Assembly: GCA_964361795.1 (NCBI GenBank)
Contig: CAYIBZ010000033.1
Coordinates: 1 to 6,280, forward strand
DNA from: CAYIBZ01 sp964361795
GTDB lineage: Bacteria; Patescibacteriota; Minisyncoccia; UBA6257; WO2-44-18
Length of the DNA: 6,280 nucleotides
Reading direction: 5' to 3'
In this document: positions 4,370-6,280 of the stretch, piece by piece
Layout: each line of letters opens with the position of its first letter
Position numbering within the stretch: the first letter of the stretch is position 1
Notes under the pieces: model-generated
What the model saw: the letters and a program-made list of their open reading frames with translations, nothing else
Told to the model about the DNA's origin: nothing
Databases searched by the model: none
Position numbers and translations under genes: made by a program

Positions 4370-4398
4370 TTGACAGGGTTGGGTTTTAGATATATAAT
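4370..4398 (+). promoter_or_regulatory. Consensus sigma70 promoter of the small-membrane-protein operon
   Basis: TTGACA (4370-4375), 17 bases, TATAAT (4393-4398): both hexamers and the spacing match the bacterial consensus exactly. The start site would be near 4405, and the AAGGAGG ribosome site follows at 4415-4421. This is the strongest promoter in the window. Confidence 0.85.
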
Positions 4399-4427
4399 AT
4401 GGTCAGTAAATTAAAAGGAGGTTTGAT

Positions 4428-4637
4428 ATGGCAATTCTGGTTATCGGATTACTTGCGGGATTTGCAATCGGTTGGTTGTTCGGATGGCTGTCAGGTAGAC
4501 GCAGTGAACGGGAATATAGCTATCGCCTGAAGTGTCAACTGCATGCGGCAGTTCCAGACTTCCCTTTTTCTGACACGGGTTATCTGCTTCAGGAGTTAGA
4601 AAAACGACCCTACCTCTCGGAAAGGAGAGCACGATGA
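4428..4637 (+). CDS. Small single-pass membrane protein (69 aa), operon gene 1
   Basis: I do not recognise this family. The first 22 residues form one membrane helix with regularly placed small residues (GLLAGFAIGWLFGWLSG), a Gly-zipper-like pattern that often mediates helix packing. It is followed by a basic stop-transfer RRSER, so the N terminus is probably outside and the 45-residue tail in the cytoplasm. The tail is hydrophilic and ends in ERRAR, with no known motif. AAGGAGG lies six bases before the ATG, and the consensus promoter is just upstream. The stop overlaps the next start (ATGA at 4634-4637), so genes 1 and 2 are translationally coupled. Three membrane proteins under one strong promoter suggest a small membrane complex; the function is unknown. 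Confidence 0.75.
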   Translation: MAILVIGLLAGFAIGWLFGWLSGRRSEREYSYRLKCQLHAAVPDFPFSDTGYLLQELEKRPYLSERRAR

Positions 4638-4780
4638 ACGACCCTATCACTTGGATTGTCGCCTTCGCAATCGTTGGACTGCTCTTAGTGCTTCGCATCA
4701 GAGCGGCTCTCCGAGACCGCAAGTGGGCAAAAGAAAATCCCTCCGAAGCCGTCAAAAGATGGCTTAACGGTGGATTGTAA
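4634..4780 (+). CDS. Small single-pass membrane protein (48 aa), operon gene 2
   Basis: ATG at 4634 overlaps the previous stop by four bases and is preceded by AAAGGAGA at 4621-4628. The 48-residue product begins MNDPITW, has one hydrophobic helix (IVAFAIVGLLLVL, residues 8-20), and then a strongly basic stretch (RIRAALRDRKWAK) that would hold it cytoplasmic side in. The tail NPSEAVKRWLNGGL could be a short amphipathic helix. There is no known family. The overlap with gene 1 and the strong ribosome site of gene 3 directly after its TAA make it very likely to be a real, coupled gene despite its size. Confidence 0.7.
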   Translation: MNDPITWIVAFAIVGLLLVLRIRAALRDRKWAKENPSEAVKRWLNGGL

Positions 4781-4798
4781 AAGGAGGAGGATAGGATT

Positions 4799-5032
4799 AT
4801 GAGGCGGTGCCCTGAGTGTAGGCGTTATAGGCGACTTTTAGCAGCAGGCATGCTGATGGTTTTCTTTTGGCTTTCAGCTCTTGTTGTCCCTTCAGATTGG
4901 GAAACCTACCGTATGGTTGCTGGCGGCATCATCGGTATCATAATTGCACTATCAGGAGGTGTCTTTGTTTTTGAGGCGATTGAAAAACTTTGTTGGGAGG
5001 CGAAGTTTCATCGCCAAGGTTGGTGTTCCTAA
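4799..5032 (+). CDS. Two-helix membrane protein with N-terminal CPEC motif (77 aa), operon gene 3
   Basis: I do not recognise this family. AAGGAGGAGG (4781-4790) begins immediately after the stop of gene 2. The protein starts MRRCPECRRYRR: a basic cytoplasmic end with a C-x-x-C pair that could bind a metal or be redox-active. Two membrane helices follow, around LLAAGMLMVFFWLSALVV and MVAGGIIGIIIALSGGVFVF, joined by a short PSDWETYR loop, so both ends would be cytoplasmic. Two more cysteines are near the C terminus (KLCWEAKF and GWCS), so a four-Cys zinc site formed by both ends is possible but speculative. It is the last gene of the operon; the terminator starts six bases after the stop. Confidence 0.75.
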   Translation: MRRCPECRRYRRLLAAGMLMVFFWLSALVVPSDWETYRMVAGGIIGIIIALSGGVFVFEAIEKLCWEAKFHRQGWCS

Positions 5033-5038
5033 CGCCCC

Positions 5039-5075
5039 AATGACCAAGTTTTCGGACTTGGTCATTTTTCTTTTT
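5039..5075 (+). terminator. Strong terminator of the small-membrane-protein operon
   Basis: AATGACCAAG (5039-5048) pairs perfectly with CTTGGTCATT (5057-5066). Two further pairs close a TTCG loop. A T-rich tract TTTTTCTTTTT follows. This is a textbook Rho-independent terminator. Confidence 0.9.
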
Positions 5076-5101
5076 ACCCCACCCCGCTCTCACTATAATT
5101 T
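5075..5101 (+). repeat. Spacer element P, copy 5 (TACCCCACCCCGCT...CACTATAATTT)
   Basis: TACCCCACCCCGCT begins at 5075 and CACTATAATTT at 5091, 16 bases apart, one fewer than in the other four copies. It starts at the last T of the operon terminator. An ATG 12 bases past the TATAAT (5111) opens a 16-codon hydrophobic frame, which I do not count as a gene. Confidence 0.55.
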
Positions 5102-5116
5102 ATCCACACAATGCTC

Positions 5117-5145
5117 TTGATTACTGCCGCCGGCTTTGCTATATT
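5117..5145 (+). promoter_or_regulatory. Sigma70-like promoter for a structured RNA
   Basis: TTGATT (5117-5122), 17 bases, TATATT (5140-5145). The start site would be near 5152, about 10 bases before the hairpin at 5161-5210. No + strand gene follows, so the likely product is a short non-coding RNA or an antisense transcript entering the DUF3800 3' end. Confidence 0.5.
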
Positions 5146-5151
5146 GACAAT

Positions 5152-5215
5152 AAGCAAGTAAGACCCCGTCACCGAGATACCGTAAGGCGTCTCGTTCAAG
5201 TGGCGGGGCTTTGCG
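5152..5215 (+). ncRNA. Candidate structured small RNA (GTAA-capped hairpin)
   Basis: A compact nested hairpin is visible. CCCCGTCAC (5164-5172) pairs with GTGGCGGGG (5200-5208), and CGAGAT (5173-5178) with GTCTCG (5189-5194), with a 5-base TTCAA bulge on the 3' side only. CC/GG then closes a GTAA tetraloop of the GNRA type (5182-5185), and AG/CT extends the base with one bulged A. Unlike the terminators in this window it has no U-run on either side, and it has a promoter directly upstream. It could be a small RNA, or an atypical shared terminator for the DUF3800 gene whose stop codon is at 5217. It matches no RNA family I can name. Confidence 0.4.
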
Positions 5216-5216
5216 T

Positions 5217-5849
5217 TTAAGGAAACAACGAAGCCTCTTCAATGATTTTAGATTTTATCAAATTGTAGTAAGTATCATCTCCTTTTTCGTATTTCCTGAA
5301 AATCGCCCAAGAGACAAAGTCAGCGATCTGTAATGCCTGTTCTTTTGACGGGCTGGCAATTTCAATAGAAAGTTTAAGCTTGTGATTATTGGCTATTTTA
5401 CTTTGTAAATAGTTCTTAAAATTTTCATTTAGTAACTTTTTGGTTTCTCTGCGGGAAGCAAGCATAGTTATCGGTTGGTCTGGCGGAATCGGTTTTTGAT
5501 TAAACAATCTATCCAAAAGTATGTTGGTAACATAGTTATATAAAACTGCTTTTTCGTCCTGTAATTTTGTATATACTTTTTGCTTATTAACAATAATCGC
5601 CAAGATTAAACAATCCTTTAGAGCAACTTGTTGTAAAACTCTTGTTTTCGTAATCGCTGTTTCTTGGTATGCGTGTAGCACACCGACTTTTTTGAACTTT
5701 TTACGTAATCCCCTGTGAACGCTTCTTACAACTTTTTCTAACGGACGTTTTGATTTTGTAAAAAGAATTGTTATCACAAAAAATTTTGATGAACCTCGTT
5801 GGAGCTTGAACCCTAAATCGCCGGATTCATCTAAAAGTATGTAATGCAT
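5217..5849 (-). CDS. DUF3800 domain protein
   Basis: The ATG at 5849 gives 210 residues; an in-frame TTG two codons upstream is less likely. The N-terminal strand MHYILLDESGDLGF carries the D-E-S-G signature of DUF3800 (Asp7, Glu8). Near the C terminus, ALQIADFVSWAIFRKYE has the matching L-Q-x-A-D-F block (Asp177). These acidic positions are those expected of an RNase H-like fold, so nuclease activity is plausible but unproven for the family. Length is normal and no motif is missing. DUF3800 genes often occur in accessory or defence-rich DNA. There is no Shine-Dalgarno. A minus-strand TGTGATAAAAT just upstream could be a weak extended -10. The structured element at 5161-5210 lies right after the stop. 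Confidence 0.85.
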   Translation of the reverse strand: MHYILLDESGDLGFKLQRGSSKFFVITILFTKSKRPLEKVVRSVHRGLRKKFKKVGVLHAYQETAITKTRVLQQVALKDCLILAIIVNKQKVYTKLQDEKAVLYNYVTNILLDRLFNQKPIPPDQPITMLASRRETKKLLNENFKNYLQSKIANNHKLKLSIEIASPSKEQALQIADFVSWAIFRKYEKGDDTYYNLIKSKIIEEASLFP

Positions 5850-5876
5850 AAACAAGATTTTATCACAAAATCAGAA

Positions 5877-5909
5877 CCAAAAACAGCCCATTTTGTGGGC
5901 TGTTTTTGG
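5877..5909. terminator. Perfect 14-bp hairpin between GIY-YIG and DUF3800 genes
   Basis: CCAAAAACAGCCCA (5877-5890) and TGGGCTGTTTTTGG (5896-5909) are exact reverse complements around a 5-base loop. The U-tract of the terminator lies inside the lower stem, and it works symmetrically on both strands. It lies 33 bases past the GIY-YIG stop and 28 bases before the DUF3800 start, so it should end the GIY-YIG transcript. A decayed copy is at 13-53. Confidence 0.8.
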
Positions 5910-5942
5910 TGGATGTCCACGATGCTCCCCGGGTAGGGTATC

Positions 5943-6242
5943 CTACGTCTTCGACTTCGGAATACCAATTCGACCAGAGGAAAAATCCCTCGCTAAAGCC
6001 TCGGAAACCAGACGTTTGTAGGCAAAGGCCTTGCCAGACCCTGATTTTAAATATCGCTCAAAATCTCGGGCTTCTTTTTCGGTTTCAAAAGCTCCGTACC
6101 AAACTAATTTCCATGGAAGATGCGGCTTCGTCGATTTTACTTGACCCACATTATGTTGTTTAAACCTTAATTTCAGATCGTTTGCCGATCCAAAATAAAA
6201 TATGTGAGATTTTGAGCTTAATAAAATATACGAGTAGTACAT
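5943..6242 (-). CDS. Small GIY-YIG domain protein, putative endonuclease
   Basis: The ATG at 6242 gives 99 residues and starts directly with the domain, MYYSYILL; a TTG three codons upstream is an alternative. The first motif reads YSYIL and the second FYFGS, in place of the classical GIY and YIG. Next come NDLKLRFKQHN, with the conserved Arg, then STKPHLPWKLVWY and the ARDFERYLKSGSG block with the conserved catalytic-type Glu. This is the stand-alone UvrC/SLX1-like form common in CPR bacteria, where its role is unknown. The last 20 residues (SEALARDFSS...) lie outside the domain and are encoded by an interspersed repeat (5984-6007). An inverted copy of that repeat lies just upstream of the start. 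The 14-bp hairpin follows the stop. Confidence 0.85.
   Translation of the reverse strand: MYYSYILLSSKSHIFYFGSANDLKLRFKQHNVGQVKSTKPHLPWKLVWYGAFETEKEARDFERYLKSGSGKAFAYKRLVSEALARDFSSGRIGIPKSKT
5984..6007 (-). repeat. Interspersed repeat inside the 3' end of the GIY-YIG gene
   Basis: AATCCCTCGCTAAAGCCTCG (and four more bases) differs at only three of 24 positions from the reverse complement of 6251-6274. On the minus strand it encodes S-E-A-L-A-R-D. It is related to the TTCCGAAGTTTTAACGAAGG core at 78-98 and 4254-4274. Confidence 0.65.
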
Positions 6243-6250
6243 GGCCTGCA

Positions 6251-6274
6251 ATTCCGAAGCTTTAGCGAAGGATT
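6251..6274 (+). repeat. Interspersed repeat upstream of the GIY-YIG gene
   Basis: ATTCCGAAGCTTTAGCGAAG followed by GATT is the inverted partner of 5984-6007 and a close relative of the repeat core at 78-98 and 4254-4274. It lies 8 bases before the GIY-YIG start codon, in the position of its leader, and runs close to the window edge. Confidence 0.65.
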
Positions 6275-6280
6275 GCTCCG

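Noticed and set aside
5111..5161. 16-residue hydrophobic frame starting MLLITAAGFAILT as a toxin or leader peptide
   Set aside because: No ribosome site, it overlaps a promoter match, and a frame this short can occur by chance. It is mentioned only with the RNA finding.
183..6242. NYN, DUF3800 and GIY-YIG as parts of one defence system
   Set aside because: They are kilobases apart, on different strands and in separate transcription units, with unrelated genes between. Nothing in the sequence ties them together.
1..6280. CRISPR array, rRNA or tRNA genes
   Set aside because: No regularly spaced repeat-spacer pattern, no cloverleaf with paired T-arm and acceptor, and no rRNA-like stretch was found. 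The short repeats are dispersed and irregular.

Overview
The window looks like chromosomal sequence from a Patescibacteria/CPR organism, most likely a parcubacterium. The evidence is a secreted DUF5667-type protein of the kind common in that group, a minimal GIY-YIG protein, very small genes separated by spacers full of short GC-rich palindromic repeats, few Shine-Dalgarno sites, and canonical bacterial promoters and hairpin terminators. The assignment comes from gene families and repeat style; no rRNA or marker gene is present.

Layout, left to right. 1-182: a degenerate hairpin copy, then a repeat-derived coding remnant that runs up to a NYN-domain (LabA/DUF88-like) nuclease gene (183-809, +). 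810-985: a bidirectional hairpin, a convergent minus-strand promoter and a terminator. 986-1234 (-): a well-signalled 82-residue unknown protein. 1235-1454: its promoter, a second (29-codon) copy of the remnant peptide, a recurrent spacer element and a terminator. 1455-2516 (-): an exported DUF5667 protein with a long acidic coiled coil. 2809-3357 (-): a membrane-anchored, cysteine-rich extracytoplasmic protein. 3466-4053 (-): an RBBP9/YdeN-type serine hydrolase. 4054-4427: a repeat-rich spacer with the third remnant copy and a near-consensus sigma70 promoter, which drives an operon of three tiny membrane proteins (4428-5032, +) closed by a strong terminator. 5075-5216: another spacer element, a promoter and a structured-RNA candidate. 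5217-5849 (-): DUF3800. 5877-5909: a perfect 14-bp hairpin. 5943-6242 (-): GIY-YIG.

No pathway links all the genes. The DUF5667 and Cys-rich proteins are both exported and adjacent, so they may serve the cell surface. NYN, DUF3800 and GIY-YIG are three nuclease-like or nuclease-associated folds in scattered single genes. The three-gene + strand unit is the only convincing operon.

The most unusual content is in the spacers: (i) three copies of a short peptide-coding module (E-[VI]-I-R-T...Y-[VI]-Y-I-[PL]) whose differences look like coding sequence, two of them joined to an identical 48-bp repeat; (ii) five copies, all on the + strand, of an element reading TACCCCACC...CACTATAATTT, placed next to terminators or promoters; (iii) interspersed repeats absorbed in frame into the export-signal region of the DUF5667 gene; (iv) inverted repeat copies at both ends of the GIY-YIG gene; (v) a compact GTAA-loop hairpin RNA with its own promoter and no U-tract.
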